Source: Saprospiraceae bacterium (GTDB lineage: Bacteria > Bacteroidota > Bacteroidia > Chitinophagales > Saprospiraceae). From it: a stretch of DNA of 64,000 bases. The stretch is taken from the NCBI GenBank assembly GCA_013214355.1, contig JABSSL010000077.1, positions 1-64,000 of the forward strand, read 5' to 3'. Under the pieces are notes generated by a model, which saw only the letters and a list, made by a program, of their open reading frames with translations, did not search any database and was not told where the DNA came from. Each line of letters opens with the position of its first letter. Position 1 is the first letter of the stretch. Position numbers and translations under genes: made by a program. Below are positions 1 through 8,998 of this stretch, one piece after another.

Positions 1-64
1 CCTTCCAAGGGGACCGATATCACTGCAACACCAGTTCTTTACCCTACAATTACCCTACAATCAA

Positions 65-101
65 AATCAGCCTCCCAGAATATTATTCCGAAAGGCTGAT
101 T
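65..101 (-). terminator. Possible terminator hairpin after the small lipoprotein gene
   Basis: A perfect 9-bp inverted repeat (AATCAGCCT at 65-73, AGGCTGATT at 93-101) with a 19-nt loop lies about 80 bp beyond the stop of the minus-strand lipoprotein gene. There is no long T-run, so it is a weak candidate. The rest of 1-181 shows no gene; it contains an 11-bp tandem duplication (TACCCTACAAT twice) near 40-60. Confidence 0.3.
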
Positions 102-181
102 CTTATGGCATTTTCAGGGACGCCCTAAATATCCACACTGATTTTTGCTCTAAGCTCATGGGTTCTCTTTTTAGGCAGTAA

Positions 182-568
182 TCATTCCATTTTGATCAAC
201 ACTGTATCCTTTCTTACCTCTATTTCGATCTTGCTTTCCAAGGGAATCCCATTAGAATAATAGCCAAAATCCCGTGGCGTATGCTTATCTATTCGCAGAA
301 CGTAGTGTCCATCTGAGGGGGAAACAGCAGAAAAGGATAATTGTTTGCGTATTTCCTCTCCAGCTTTCAATTCGAAGCGCCCAGTAGTAGTTTCATTTTT
401 GTCATTAGATATCTCAATCCCTTGCAAATTTTCGGCCGTAGCATTTACAATGGTCACTTCAACCGCAGCACGATCACAACTCGTCAAAATCAAACCCATG
501 ACATAAATACTCAAGTAACAATACCGTTTTACGGCAACTAAATGTTGGATAAAGGATAGCCTCCTCAT
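182..568 (-). CDS. Small predicted lipoprotein, function unknown
   Basis: A 128-residue protein I do not recognise. Residues 1-31 look like a lipoprotein signal: a basic start (MRRLSF), a hydrophobic stretch and the lipobox LTSC followed by Asp, with Cys31 as the lipidated residue. The mature part of about 98 residues alternates beta-type segments and charged residues (VEVTIVNATAENLQGIEIS...), which suggests a small beta-sandwich exposed in the periplasm or on the outer membrane. It stands alone; the next gene on the same strand, AdoMet decarboxylase, starts upstream at 1111. The signal peptide and the in-frame length make it a credible gene, but no function can be inferred. Confidence 0.55.
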   Translation of the reverse strand: MRRLSFIQHLVAVKRYCYLSIYVMGLILTSCDRAAVEVTIVNATAENLQGIEISNDKNETTTGRFELKAGEEIRKQLSFSAVSPSDGHYVLRIDKHTPRDFGYYSNGIPLESKIEIEVRKDTVLIKME

Positions 569-661
569 GATACATGATTTAATGAAAAAAGAATTGTCGT
601 GTGGTAAGTAGGTGAAGTAGCCAGCGAAATGATGAGCAAGCAGATTTGCTATTTTACGGAT

Positions 662-1111
662 CTATCGAACCCCTCGCTCTATCAATTGAGTACTCACTTG
701 TTTTGCATTGAAAGCTTCCTGAAGATACGCCACAGCATCCTCTGTGTTGATCAAGTCTCCACAAGTAAAAATATCGACTGCCGCATAAGCATATTCAGGC
801 CAGGTATGAATCGTGAAATGACTTTCCATGATGATAATTACCCCGCTGACTCCATAAGGGTTAAATTGATGAAAACGAGATTCCACCTGCGTGGCACCCG
901 AGGCGGCCACGGCCCCCTCCATTATCTTAGCGACATTTTTCACCTCACGCAAAGTAGCTACCTCACATTCTTTTAATTCAATGAGCCAATGCCGGCCTAA
1001 AACCGGTGGGAGCGGTATTACATCAATGGTTTTATTAATGGTTTCTTTCACTTGGTAAATGTAGGTTTCTTGGGTATAAAGATGTGATTTTTTAGATAAA
1101 TTCTGTGACAA
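662..1111 (-). CDS. speH: S-adenosylmethionine decarboxylase proenzyme (class 1 prokaryotic type)
   Basis: This pyruvoyl enzyme decarboxylates S-adenosylmethionine to supply aminopropyl groups for spermidine synthesis in the cytoplasm. The 149-residue chain carries the family signature MESHFTIHTWPE at residues 95-106. Self-cleavage is expected between Glu96 and Ser97, with Ser97 becoming the pyruvoyl group. His102 (five residues after the serine) and Cys117 (FTCGD, twenty after it) match the processing His and catalytic Cys of the bacterial class 1B enzymes. The N-terminus has about 35 extra residues ahead of the conserved HWLIELKEC strand, so an internal start is possible, although no better ATG is obvious. 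No spermidine synthase gene is adjacent, so the gene appears monocistronic here. Confidence 0.93.
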   Translation of the reverse strand: MSQNLSKKSHLYTQETYIYQVKETINKTIDVIPLPPVLGRHWLIELKECEVATLREVKNVAKIMEGAVAASGATQVESRFHQFNPYGVSGVIIIMESHFTIHTWPEYAYAAVDIFTCGDLINTEDAVAYLQEAFNAKQVSTQLIERGVR

Positions 1112-1241
1112 AACAGACAGAGAAAGCCCACTTATTGCAGAAGATCAGGAAAATATGAATCGCATGCACACCTTTAATCGGTCATTGGAAATGGAATTTT
1201 GACCAAAAAAAGGTGCTATGATTTATAAAGCGTCAAGACAA

Positions 1242-3146
1242 CTACGTTTTCTTTTCTACCAAAACTACTTTCATGGCATCCAACTTACTAATCTCCTTGA
1301 AAAACTGGCGTAAGTTATGATATTCACTGGCGGGATATTCCCCAGCCTCGAGCTTGAAATCCCGATTCATGATCAACTGTTTTCCCCTTTGAAACACTTT
1401 TACATCATAATGCCCCATCGAAGACTCTATCCGCTTCTCCTCTACCGGAACTGATTCAAGTTGAAAGCCCTCAGGAATATCCAAAATAATTTCATCTCTA
1501 TCCCAGTAACTAGTTTCGATAAATACATTTTGGGTTCGAGTTTTCATCACTCTTGGTACATATTCCCACTTATTAAAGGCATTCAACGGTACAAATAACC
1601 TTTTACCAGCTCTTGCTGCATATCTTGGTATTTGAAGCGTATAACTCACCTCAGCTTCAGGCTTTGTTTTACTTGCCTCTATGGTGAAGTCTTGAATGGT
1701 AAAGGAAGGCAAATCACTAATTCTAGTAAGCCATTTATTCTTTTCTTCTTGCGACAAACGGCGTTCTGCTCGACGATAACCCTCATGAGAAGCCCCGCTC
1801 GCAAAAACCTTCACAGAGGCCTCCACACTCCCATCCGGTTTAAGAAGCATCACCACCTTATGGTTCTCCTGATTATCTTCAGCCGTTAAGTTGGGGGTTT
1901 TTACCACTTTTCCGCCTTCTGGAGTGATTAACAATACATTTCGATTGATATTATCACTTCCCAAATAATTAGGAGGTAGATCGGAAGACGTACATTCCAG
2001 CCAATAGTCTTCTGCTGGCACATGTAAAACCATGTGATTGAAAACGGTATTGGTAAAATCTTGTCTTACTTCATAATTCAAAGTCCCCCTGGTAATCAAT
2101 ACCTGATAAGATTCTATATCTACGGCTTTCAACATAGCATACATGAAATTGCTAAGTGCCTTGCAATCTCCATATTTCTTATCAGACACAAAAGATGCTT
2201 CAAAAGGCTGCCAACCGCCAATTCCTAATTGGACGCTCACATAGCGCATATTCGTTTGCAAATACCGGTATAATCGATCAATCTTTTCTTTCCTTGTATC
2301 AGCATCCGCAACTAATCCCTTCAATTCCGATACAAAGGCATCAGGAAGTTCAGTCCGTCCTTCAATCAACTGATTCATAAACTGACCATAATCTGCCCAA
2401 GTCTTCATGGAGCCTTTATACTGATCATATTTAAACTCCTCTGGCGACAACCAAAGCACAGGCAGTATATCAAAAACCTTTGGGCCATAAGGAACCCTTT
2501 TTTTAGCTAGGAGATTTTTGACTTCCCAACGATAAATCTTCTTTCCCTTTTCTTCTTTAATAGATGGTTCTCCATCAAAATTCGATTGCCTATATTGAAA
2601 TCCTTGATCACTGGGAATTTCGAGTTGATAAGTAGCGTGTTCGACAGACTGCAGAAATCCTTGAATAACCCAACTGTTAAAGGTGACGAAGTGGATGCCT
2701 TTTACTTGCATCTCATACTCAAGTTCAATTGTATAGGGATAAGAATTATGCTTAACTTCTAATCGCTTATACCTTGAATCCTCATAGATGGAAAAACTTG
2801 ATACGGAACTATAGTCACGAATTTCATTTGATTTTATCTTCCTAACCTTTTGACCAAACGCATCATATAGTGTAGCCTCTATCTTCCCAACCTTTGAATC
2901 CCCATCGTAGTCAATTCTGAAAATGTGATCAGAACTTTTCTCATTCAGTATGGTAATAACCTGCTTGAAGTGGTACGTCCCCTCACTAATCGACTTCACC
3001 TTAAAAAATACCTCCTCATGCCGGATAACAGAATGAGCACCTTCTTTTAAGGCTTCATCTATAGTTGCAGGGTAATATAGCTGAGCGTATAGAGGAAGAA
3101 AGCTGAATGTGGTCAGCAAAAGGAAGACGAAAATTGACTTTTTCAT
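1242..3146 (-). CDS. DUF3857 and transglutaminase-like domain protein, catalytic residues present
   Basis: A secreted or periplasmic protein of 634 residues. Residues 1-21 form a signal peptide (hydrophobic core, then YAQ). An N-terminal beta-rich DUF3857 region is followed by a transglutaminase-like fold: Cys328 in KYGDCKALSN, His371 in FNHMVLHV and the acidic residue Glu384 in WLECTS form a plausible papain-like triad. The C-terminal third resembles the DUF2569/DUF3858-like tail of this Bacteroidota family. The gene begins 2 bp after the stop of the gene at 3149-5140, which encodes the same architecture without the catalytic residues, so the two are surely co-transcribed and may act as a pair. 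Substrate and reaction are unknown for the family. Confidence 0.85.
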   Translation of the reverse strand: MKKSIFVFLLLTTFSFLPLYAQLYYPATIDEALKEGAHSVIRHEEVFFKVKSISEGTYHFKQVITILNEKSSDHIFRIDYDGDSKVGKIEATLYDAFGQKVRKIKSNEIRDYSSVSSFSIYEDSRYKRLEVKHNSYPYTIELEYEMQVKGIHFVTFNSWVIQGFLQSVEHATYQLEIPSDQGFQYRQSNFDGEPSIKEEKGKKIYRWEVKNLLAKKRVPYGPKVFDILPVLWLSPEEFKYDQYKGSMKTWADYGQFMNQLIEGRTELPDAFVSELKGLVADADTRKEKIDRLYRYLQTNMRYVSVQLGIGGWQPFEASFVSDKKYGDCKALSNFMYAMLKAVDIESYQVLITRGTLNYEVRQDFTNTVFNHMVLHVPAEDYWLECTSSDLPPNYLGSDNINRNVLLITPEGGKVVKTPNLTAEDNQENHKVVMLLKPDGSVEASVKVFASGASHEGYRRAERRLSQEEKNKWLTRISDLPSFTIQDFTIEASKTKPEAEVSYTLQIPRYAARAGKRLFVPLNAFNKWEYVPRVMKTRTQNVFIETSYWDRDEIILDIPEGFQLESVPVEEKRIESSMGHYDVKVFQRGKQLIMNRDFKLEAGEYPASEYHNLRQFFKEISKLDAMKVVLVEKKT

Positions 3147-3148
3147 AT

Positions 3149-5140
3149 CTACTTATCGCTAATTTTCTTTAATACAATCTGTTCTGAACGTTTAGTAACC
3201 AATTGATCAAAGAGTGTCTTTAGATTATCATATTGATCGGGGGAAAAGGTAGTTTCAGTCATAATGACCGATAACATAAGCTGGATCTTTCCGGAAAGAT
3301 GACTAGCCTTATATTCAAACTTCCCGGCACCATTCGGTAGCAGGAAAGAAGTGGATTCAGGTATTTCTTCGACCTCGTATCCCTCTGGAACGATCAGGCT
3401 TACCACATAGCGCTCTTCGAAAGGATAAAGAAAATCAATCGGATAATCTCTTTGTTTCAATTGAAATGGGTTCTCCTCAAAAGTGGAATAATAAATGGGA
3501 GAAAGGTATAGGTAGTCACCAGCAGTCATGGCACCACCGGGGACTTCAAAAAGAATTTCATTCATAAATTTACTGGAAGCTTCTCCATAGTCCTTTACCT
3601 CCACAGATTTCAAAAGGACATCTGAAGTAAACATCCCGATTCTTTTCTTCCAGTATGACCCGCTAGGATCCGAATGATGAAATTGACGTTCAGAGAAGGA
3701 AGTATAACTATTGAATATAGCTCGCATTTTGCCAATCACATTCCCCTCCTCATCTATGCGTAATTCTGAACCGTAGATGTCACGACACATGGGTACGTTA
3801 ATATCGATCCAGGACAAGTGCTCCAGATCTACCGCCCAACCCAATTTATTCAAGGCATTAGGTCTCGGCATGTTAACCGTCAATAAGGGATCTGTGGCAT
3901 CCAGGAGTACAATTTTCTCTCCCATTTTCACTCCCACTAAAACGTAATTAAATTGATCAATTAAAGGGTAATGTCGGTACATTTTACCATGATCTCGGGT
4001 AGATGTGAGAATAGGAAACGCATCCAATTCAAACGTCTTCAGCAATGCCAAACAGAGAAGATTGATTTCTCCAGCATTACCTTGCTTCTGTGTGAATACC
4101 TTGTTAAGATTATCCCCCACCCAAAAAGACGCCCTACCATTATACTTTAGCTGTCGATTCACGAAGGAAAATATAGTCTTCATGATCACCTCTGGACTCA
4201 TATCTTGACTGATAAAGGGCTCCAACTCCTCCAACACTTTTTTGAAGTTTTTCTTCTTCCGAAATTGCTGGCCAAATTGTGGGTGATCCAAAAGACTGCG
4301 CGCTGACTTTTCCCAGGTAGTAAATAACTGTTCTCTACGACCGTCTTGTGTGTAATAGGATTCTCCTTGTAATCTTACTTTAGCCCGATAATCCTCCAGG
4401 GTAGTGATATATTCCTCCTCCTTAAGTGCCGGCGCATTTTCCATTACGATAAACTCTGGACCATAAATAATCCGCGTTTCACCATTTCGATAAGTGGTAA
4501 CCTTTCCCACACTTTCTCTTTCTGGATAATATTCTCCCCCATTGAAAAGAGTCACGTATGAAACTCTCGATTCATTTTTAATCCTAAACTGGCTGTGTTT
4601 AACGGGAATACTTTCTTGAAAAAACCAGGGCCTGGGCTCGATGACGTCCGTAGAAATTAATTGATATTCTACTTCTACAATAGCCCCTTCCTCCAAATTG
4701 GGAAAGGCAAAGGATAAAGAAGAAACAAACTCATTTTCCTTAGTCTTGAAAATATCTTTGGCTAATACTTGGTACTTCCGGCCATTCGGGAGAATGGTTT
4801 GAGCCTTAAGGTCTTCTATACGCTCTCGATCGTCATCATGGACAAAAAAGATTTTCATTTGACCATAGGTCTCAAACGAGGGGCGTTTTAAAAGTTTGAT
4901 ACGGCGGTGTCGATCCAAAAAATATCTAGTGCGTTGGCTACCCGTTGCAGCAATGATACGGATTTGCCCTGCATCCGCAAGTACAACTGCTTCAGCACTA
5001 GAGTCTGCGGGATAAACCGTCATTGATAGATCAGAACGTGGTATATTTCCCCAAGTCATATCTTGGGGCTGGCCCAAAAGTGGATAAACAAAAATAAGGA
5101 TTAGCCCTAGTAGGACTAGTTTTTGTATTAGAGCGCGCAT
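3149..5140 (-). CDS. DUF3857 and transglutaminase-like protein lacking the catalytic triad
   Basis: A 663-residue paralogue of its downstream partner. I chose the start at 5140 because it gives a compact signal peptide (MRALIQKL, hydrophobic run, LLGQ); a start at 5161 would add seven residues. The domain order is the same: DUF3857, then a transglutaminase-like region. At the position of the catalytic Cys the sequence reads QGNAGEINLLCLALL (Ala/Gly in place of Cys), and the His position reads FNYVLVG (Tyr in place of His); the late acidic residue (LLDATD) remains. It is therefore probably a non-enzymatic member, perhaps a binding or scaffold partner of the active protein. It is the first gene of the two-gene operon. 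Confidence 0.8.
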   Translation of the reverse strand: MRALIQKLVLLGLILIFVYPLLGQPQDMTWGNIPRSDLSMTVYPADSSAEAVVLADAGQIRIIAATGSQRTRYFLDRHRRIKLLKRPSFETYGQMKIFFVHDDDRERIEDLKAQTILPNGRKYQVLAKDIFKTKENEFVSSLSFAFPNLEEGAIVEVEYQLISTDVIEPRPWFFQESIPVKHSQFRIKNESRVSYVTLFNGGEYYPERESVGKVTTYRNGETRIIYGPEFIVMENAPALKEEEYITTLEDYRAKVRLQGESYYTQDGRREQLFTTWEKSARSLLDHPQFGQQFRKKKNFKKVLEELEPFISQDMSPEVIMKTIFSFVNRQLKYNGRASFWVGDNLNKVFTQKQGNAGEINLLCLALLKTFELDAFPILTSTRDHGKMYRHYPLIDQFNYVLVGVKMGEKIVLLDATDPLLTVNMPRPNALNKLGWAVDLEHLSWIDINVPMCRDIYGSELRIDEEGNVIGKMRAIFNSYTSFSERQFHHSDPSGSYWKKRIGMFTSDVLLKSVEVKDYGEASSKFMNEILFEVPGGAMTAGDYLYLSPIYYSTFEENPFQLKQRDYPIDFLYPFEERYVVSLIVPEGYEVEEIPESTSFLLPNGAGKFEYKASHLSGKIQLMLSVIMTETTFSPDQYDNLKTLFDQLVTKRSEQIVLKKISDK

Positions 5141-5298
5141 AAATAGAAGTTTGTATAACAAATATAGAAATTAGTATAACGTGTCGCAAGGGGCAATCAA
5201 AGGAAAAATATGGGACAAATGAGTGAGTTCTTGCTAGAGAAAGCTACCTTTAATAGGTACCCAGCAGCCTTCAAACGTCTCATACTAAAAACCCAATC

Positions 5299-5784
5299 AT
5301 GGATCTGTCGCAACAAAACAGCAAAGTCATCGAGGAATTTTACACCGCATTTAGCGTAGGTGATGCCAAAAAAATGGGATCCTTATATGCCGAAAATGCG
5401 ACTTTCGAAGATCCTGCCTTCGGGCAATTACAAGCTGCAGAAGCAAGAGCAATGTGGAGTATGTTGGTAGAAAGAAGTAAAGGACAACTGCAAATTGAAT
5501 TCTCTAATGTACAGGGAACAGGTCAGGGTGGATCAGCTCATTGGGAAGCCAAATACCCATTTGGAAAAACCGGAAGGAAAGTCCACAATAAAATTGATGC
5601 CGAATTTGAGATCAAAGCCGGCAAAATCACTAAACATATTGATCGATTCAATTTTTGGAAGTGGTCAAGTATGGCTTTAGGCCTTCCCGGCCTGCTACTT
5701 GGCTTTACCCCCATTATTAAAAATGGAGTGCGTAAAAATGTACAACAACTACTAAAGAAGTATATGGAAAAGCATAGCCTATAG
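5299..5784 (+). CDS. NTF2-like (SnoaL-type) protein
   Basis: A 161-residue cytoplasmic protein with the cone-shaped NTF2/SnoaL pattern: an N-terminal helix (SKVIEEFYTAFSVGDAKKMGSLYAENATFEDPAFG), a turn with several acidic residues, then beta strands ending in ITKHIDRFNFWKW. The C-terminal 35 residues (LGLPGLLLGFTPIIKNGVRKNVQQLLKKYM) are an extra hydrophobic/basic tail often seen in Bacteroidota members. Proteins of this fold include ketosteroid isomerase-like enzymes and ligand-binding proteins, so no substrate can be named. It stands alone on the plus strand between minus-strand genes; the 200 bp after it hold nothing I can identify. Confidence 0.75.
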   Translation: MDLSQQNSKVIEEFYTAFSVGDAKKMGSLYAENATFEDPAFGQLQAAEARAMWSMLVERSKGQLQIEFSNVQGTGQGGSAHWEAKYPFGKTGRKVHNKIDAEFEIKAGKITKHIDRFNFWKWSSMALGLPGLLLGFTPIIKNGVRKNVQQLLKKYMEKHSL

Positions 5785-5985
5785 TTAGATCATGTTTAAG
5801 TTTTGGTCTTTGACTTGAGAAGGATCAATTTTTTGCTGAAACAAGGTGGCTGAAGTGGATGATAGCCATAGTTATCAAGCCGATTTAGCCAACGCAGTGT
5901 CAGCGAAAAAGGGACATTCGTAGACCGATTACTGAAATTTAAACAGGGGCTTATAAGTAGTTGAATTCCCAGCCCTATTGCCCGA

Positions 5986-6831
5986 TTACTTAAAACTGCA
6001 GTGTATTAAAACCGGCATATGATCTGAGGGATATCGAAATTCTCTAAAGTCATCAATCGTTCTGTATTTATTTACCTCTACATTCGTTCGGGATACAAAG
6101 ATGTAATCTATTCTACGTGTTAGTGGACGGTCAAACGCAAACCCATTAAAAGTCCCAGTAGGACCATAGGGGGGAGTAACACTAACCTCCCAGCTATCCG
6201 CCATGACTCTAGCCAATTTTTTAATGGGCATTTCCTTGGGGACAAGGTTTAGATCTCCAGTCAAAAACACCACCTCTCCCGCCGTATTCTTTTCCTGTAT
6301 CCTTCGGAGAATAAGATCAACCGATTTTGCCCTCGCCTCTACTCCTTTATGATCGAAATGTGTATTGAAAACCCAAAACTGTTTTCCAGAAGAATTATGC
6401 TTCAAATGCACGTAGGTACAAATTCGTTCCATAGAGGCATCCCAACCCACTGAAGGTTCATTAGGTTGTTCAGATAGCCAAAAAGTCTCTTCCTCTAATA
6501 ATTCAAATTGATCTTTTTGATAGAATACCCCAGAATATTCACCTTTCTTCTCCCCATCATCACGCCCCACTCCCACATAGGTGTATTCCACTAAAACCTG
6601 ATCCAGATACTGCATTTGTGTATCCAAAGCCTCCTGCACACCAAAAATATGGGGTTCGTAATACTGGATCAGATCAGCCACAAAAGCTTTCCGGTTATCC
6701 CAACTATTCTCTCCATCCCTAGGGGTACTATACCTTAGATTAAAAGTCATTAAACTAATATCCTGACTATTAATATGCACAGGCAGTAGGCAGGAAAGTA
6801 TTAGGGCTGTGATCAGAAAGCGGTAGATCAT
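5986..6831 (-). CDS. Endonuclease/exonuclease/phosphatase family protein, secreted
   Basis: A 281-residue protein of the DNase I/sphingomyelinase-like phosphodiesterase fold. The start at 6831 gives a clean signal peptide (MIYRFLITALILSCLLPVHINSQ); the longer frame to 6906 adds 25 residues without signal character. Fold motifs are visible in order: SLMTFNLRYS (metal Asn), GVQEA (catalytic metal-binding Glu), FNTHFDH (His/Asp), LTGDLNLVP (GDxN), RIDYIFVS and PSDHMPV (SDH, general base His). The whole active site is therefore intact. Related Bacteroidota proteins are extracellular nucleases or phosphodiesterases; the substrate cannot be read from sequence. It lies downstream of the small OmpA-like gene, separated by about 75 bp, and may be co-transcribed with it. 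Confidence 0.88.
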   Translation of the reverse strand: MIYRFLITALILSCLLPVHINSQDISLMTFNLRYSTPRDGENSWDNRKAFVADLIQYYEPHIFGVQEALDTQMQYLDQVLVEYTYVGVGRDDGEKKGEYSGVFYQKDQFELLEEETFWLSEQPNEPSVGWDASMERICTYVHLKHNSSGKQFWVFNTHFDHKGVEARAKSVDLILRRIQEKNTAGEVVFLTGDLNLVPKEMPIKKLARVMADSWEVSVTPPYGPTGTFNGFAFDRPLTRRIDYIFVSRTNVEVNKYRTIDDFREFRYPSDHMPVLIHCSFK

Positions 6832-6905
6832 ATTGAGGAAATTCGAGATGATATAGATAGAGTGAAGGTATCTATTTTTTACAGCTTCCCTCTCATCCTT
6901 AGCCA

Positions 6906-7328
6906 CTAAAAAATGATGGGACGTAAGATGATGTCCACTCGACGATTCTTAAGCTTACCTTCCCAGGTCGAATTGTCATAAATGGGATTAAGCTCCCCAA
7001 AATCTTCGATCGACATCATTTCTTGACGCAAACCTTTTTCCATCAATTTTATAATCGCTGATTCACTACGCATCTGAGATAGCCAAGCATTATATTGTTT
7101 CGATCCAATATTATCAGTGTGACTATGGATGGAAATTTCCATATCCTCGGCTCCTTCAATACCGTCTAGCCATTCATATAAATCCTGAGTTTGCTCACTA
7201 TCGATGTAGTAACTTCCGCCACCGAAATAAATACTGAAGATGTAATAATTGGGAGTTTCTGCCTCATCTTGTCCCAATAGAAGGGTTGAACAAGAAAAAC
7301 AAAGTAGGAGGATCAAGGCATTTTTCAT
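6906..7328 (-). CDS. Small OmpA-like peptidoglycan-binding domain protein
   Basis: About 140 residues with the start at 7328 (MKNALILLLCFSCSTLLLGQ, a signal peptide); the frame continues to 7358 but those residues dilute the signal. The mature protein is essentially one OmpA C-terminal domain: an initial strand (YYIFSIYFGGGSYYIDS), the core ISIHSHTDNIGSKQYNAWLSQMRSES and the terminal NRRVDIIL. These match the segments that bind diaminopimelate of peptidoglycan, although the usual G in GHTD is Ser here. It is probably a periplasmic wall-binding protein. The downstream phosphodiesterase gene follows on the same strand. Confidence 0.75.
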   Translation of the reverse strand: MKNALILLLCFSCSTLLLGQDEAETPNYYIFSIYFGGGSYYIDSEQTQDLYEWLDGIEGAEDMEISIHSHTDNIGSKQYNAWLSQMRSESAIIKLMEKGLRQEMMSIEDFGELNPIYDNSTWEGKLKNRRVDIILRPIIF

Positions 7329-7389
7329 GTCGGGCGCTTTAATCTTAGGAATTGGCACGACCTACTCAGCACTACTTCATGTTTGATGG

Positions 7390-7549
7390 TAACTTTTGGA
7401 GGACAAAAATGTACTTTCCCGTCCAAGTAGGGGTATCAAATATGAACCCAAGCAAGCGGTGATATATCAAGCCTTATAAAGCTAAGGAAAAACCGCCGAC
7501 AATAAAATGCCCGATGATATTGTATTGCTAATTTAACTTTTGGAGGACA
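7390..7549. repeat. Pair of 16-bp direct repeats in an intergenic region
   Basis: The sequence TAACTTTTGGAGGACA occurs at 7390-7405 and again, identically, at 7534-7549, with 128 bp between the copies. Both lie in the 219-bp gap between mqnC and the OmpA-like gene. They contain a GGAGG core but no start codon follows in a sensible position, so they are not ribosome binding sites of visible genes. They may be remnants of a small duplication. Confidence 0.45.
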
Positions 7550-7577
7550 GTTTAGCCCCGATTTCAGTCTTTTTAGC

Positions 7578-8720
7578 TTAATCCACAATCATATTAGCCG
7601 TATCAAGTTCTTGTTGCATAATGTTTTGTGGCAATTCTCGATACTCATATTGTTGGTTCCTCAATTGTGGAGTGAACCCAGCCTCTCTAATGGCTGCTTG
7701 GATACCGTCCGCCGTAAAACGGAATCGAGCCCCTGCTGCAGACACCACATTTTCCTCAATCATAATAGAACCGAAATCATTCGCCCCGGAATGCAAACAA
7801 ACATTCGCCACATTCTTACCTACCGTTAACCATGAGGCTTGGATGTTAGTGATATTGGGCAACATGATTCTACTCATCGCAATCATCCGCACATACTCAT
7901 CACCCGTGCAAGTATTTCTAGCACGCTTAATCTTCTTCAGGATCGTATCTTCATCTTGGAAGGGCCAAGGTATGAAAGCAATGAACCCTTTTGCTCCTTC
8001 CGGCTTCTCCGACTGTACCTGTCTAAGCTGAACCAAATGATCCATTCGCTCCCAATTGGTTTCAATATGACCAAACATCATCGTCGCAGAAGTCGTAAGT
8101 CCCACCCTATGAGCCGCTCGCATTACATCTAACCATTCTCTACCACCACACTTTCCCTTAGAGATCAAACGCCTCACTCGATCACTGAGAATTTCGGCAC
8201 CAGCACCAGGCAAGGAATCTAGTCCTGCCTCTTTCAATGCCTGCAGTACTTCTTGATGAGAAGCTTTTTCCAATTTAGCAACGTGTGCTATCTCTGGTGG
8301 ACCTAGTGCATGTAATTTCAAGTTTGGATATAAAGACTTGAGTTCTTTAAACAGATCAACATAATAGGAAAGGCCCAGATCCGGGTGATGCCCTCCTTGT
8401 AGTAATAGCTGTTCTCCACCAAACTTGAAGGTCTCCTCTATTTTCTGTTTGTACTCTTCTATGCTGGTGATGTAGGATTCCTCATGACCAGGTCGTCGAT
8501 AGAAATTGCAAAACTTACAGTTAGCAATACAGACGTTAGTCGTATTTGAGTTTCGATCAATAATCCAGGTTACAGTATTTCCTGGAACGTGATGCTGACG
8601 CAATTGGTTCGCCACGTACATAAGCGCTGCGGTTGGAGCATTCTCAAAGAGATAAACGCCTTCTTCCGCACTCAAGAACTCCAATTGTAAGGCTCGATCT
8701 AATAAGTTATCTACCTGCAT
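7578..8720 (-). CDS. mqnC: Cyclic dehypoxanthinyl futalosine synthase
   Basis: A radical SAM enzyme of the futalosine pathway to menaquinone; it cyclises dehypoxanthine futalosine in the cytoplasm. The 380-residue protein carries the cluster-binding motif Cys64-x3-Cys68-x2-Cys71 (NVCIANCKFCNFYRR). It then shows MqnC-type signatures: LLQGGHHPDLGLSYY, HALGPPEI, LDSLPGAGAEILSDRVR, ATMMFGHIE, FIPWPFQ, NIQASWLTVG and GANDFGSIMIEENVVSAAGA. These distinguish it from the related MqnE and from CofG/CofH. The gene is single here, as is usual for Bacteroidota, where mqn genes are scattered. It implies menaquinone as the respiratory quinone. Confidence 0.93.
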   Translation of the reverse strand: MQVDNLLDRALQLEFLSAEEGVYLFENAPTAALMYVANQLRQHHVPGNTVTWIIDRNSNTTNVCIANCKFCNFYRRPGHEESYITSIEEYKQKIEETFKFGGEQLLLQGGHHPDLGLSYYVDLFKELKSLYPNLKLHALGPPEIAHVAKLEKASHQEVLQALKEAGLDSLPGAGAEILSDRVRRLISKGKCGGREWLDVMRAAHRVGLTTSATMMFGHIETNWERMDHLVQLRQVQSEKPEGAKGFIAFIPWPFQDEDTILKKIKRARNTCTGDEYVRMIAMSRIMLPNITNIQASWLTVGKNVANVCLHSGANDFGSIMIEENVVSAAGARFRFTADGIQAAIREAGFTPQLRNQQYEYRELPQNIMQQELDTANMIVD

Positions 8721-8756
8721 AATATATTTCGATCTACTTTTTCTTTAAAGGTGTAA

Positions 8757-8764
8757 CAAAAATA
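8757..8764 (-). promoter_or_regulatory. Candidate -7 promoter element for mqnC
   Basis: On the minus strand this reads TATTTTTG, a match to the Bacteroidota -7 consensus TAnnTTTG. It sits about 37 bp upstream of the mqnC start codon, a sensible leader length. No clear -33 TTTG partner is visible. Confidence 0.4.
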
Positions 8765-8940
8765 ATAAAAGTGAGTTGCATAAGAGTAGATTAATTTTCA
8801 ATTATTTCTGAAAATTCAAAATCACAACTCATGGTATCCATATCCTATTCCAAATCATCATAGAATCGTGAAAGCCCAATAAACCCTAGGGTTTCAAGCA
8901 ATTAATTAAACAATTACTGGACTTATGTTGTATTTTATAT

Positions 8941-8948
8941 TACATTTG
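8941..8948 (+). promoter_or_regulatory. Candidate -7 promoter element of the rimP-nusA-infB operon
   Basis: TACATTTG matches TAnnTTTG exactly. Transcription would start near 8954-8956, giving a leader of about 68 nt that contains the hairpin at 8972-8998. The -33 region is weak. Confidence 0.5.
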
Positions 8949-8971
8949 CAGAACATTTACGCAAAACTCGG

Positions 8972-8998
8972 AAGAGGGAACTCATGTTCCCTCTTTTT
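8972..8998 (+). terminator. Intrinsic terminator-like hairpin in the rimP leader (possible attenuator)
   Basis: A perfect 10-bp stem (AAGAGGGAAC at 8972-8981 with GTTCCCTCTT at 8986-8995), a 4-nt loop TCAT and five consecutive Ts from 8994. It stands between the candidate promoter at 8941 and the GTG start of rimP at 9023, so it does not end an upstream gene (mqnC points the other way). It is therefore best read as a leader element at which transcription of the operon may stop prematurely, possibly under the influence of NusA itself. Confidence 0.65.
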
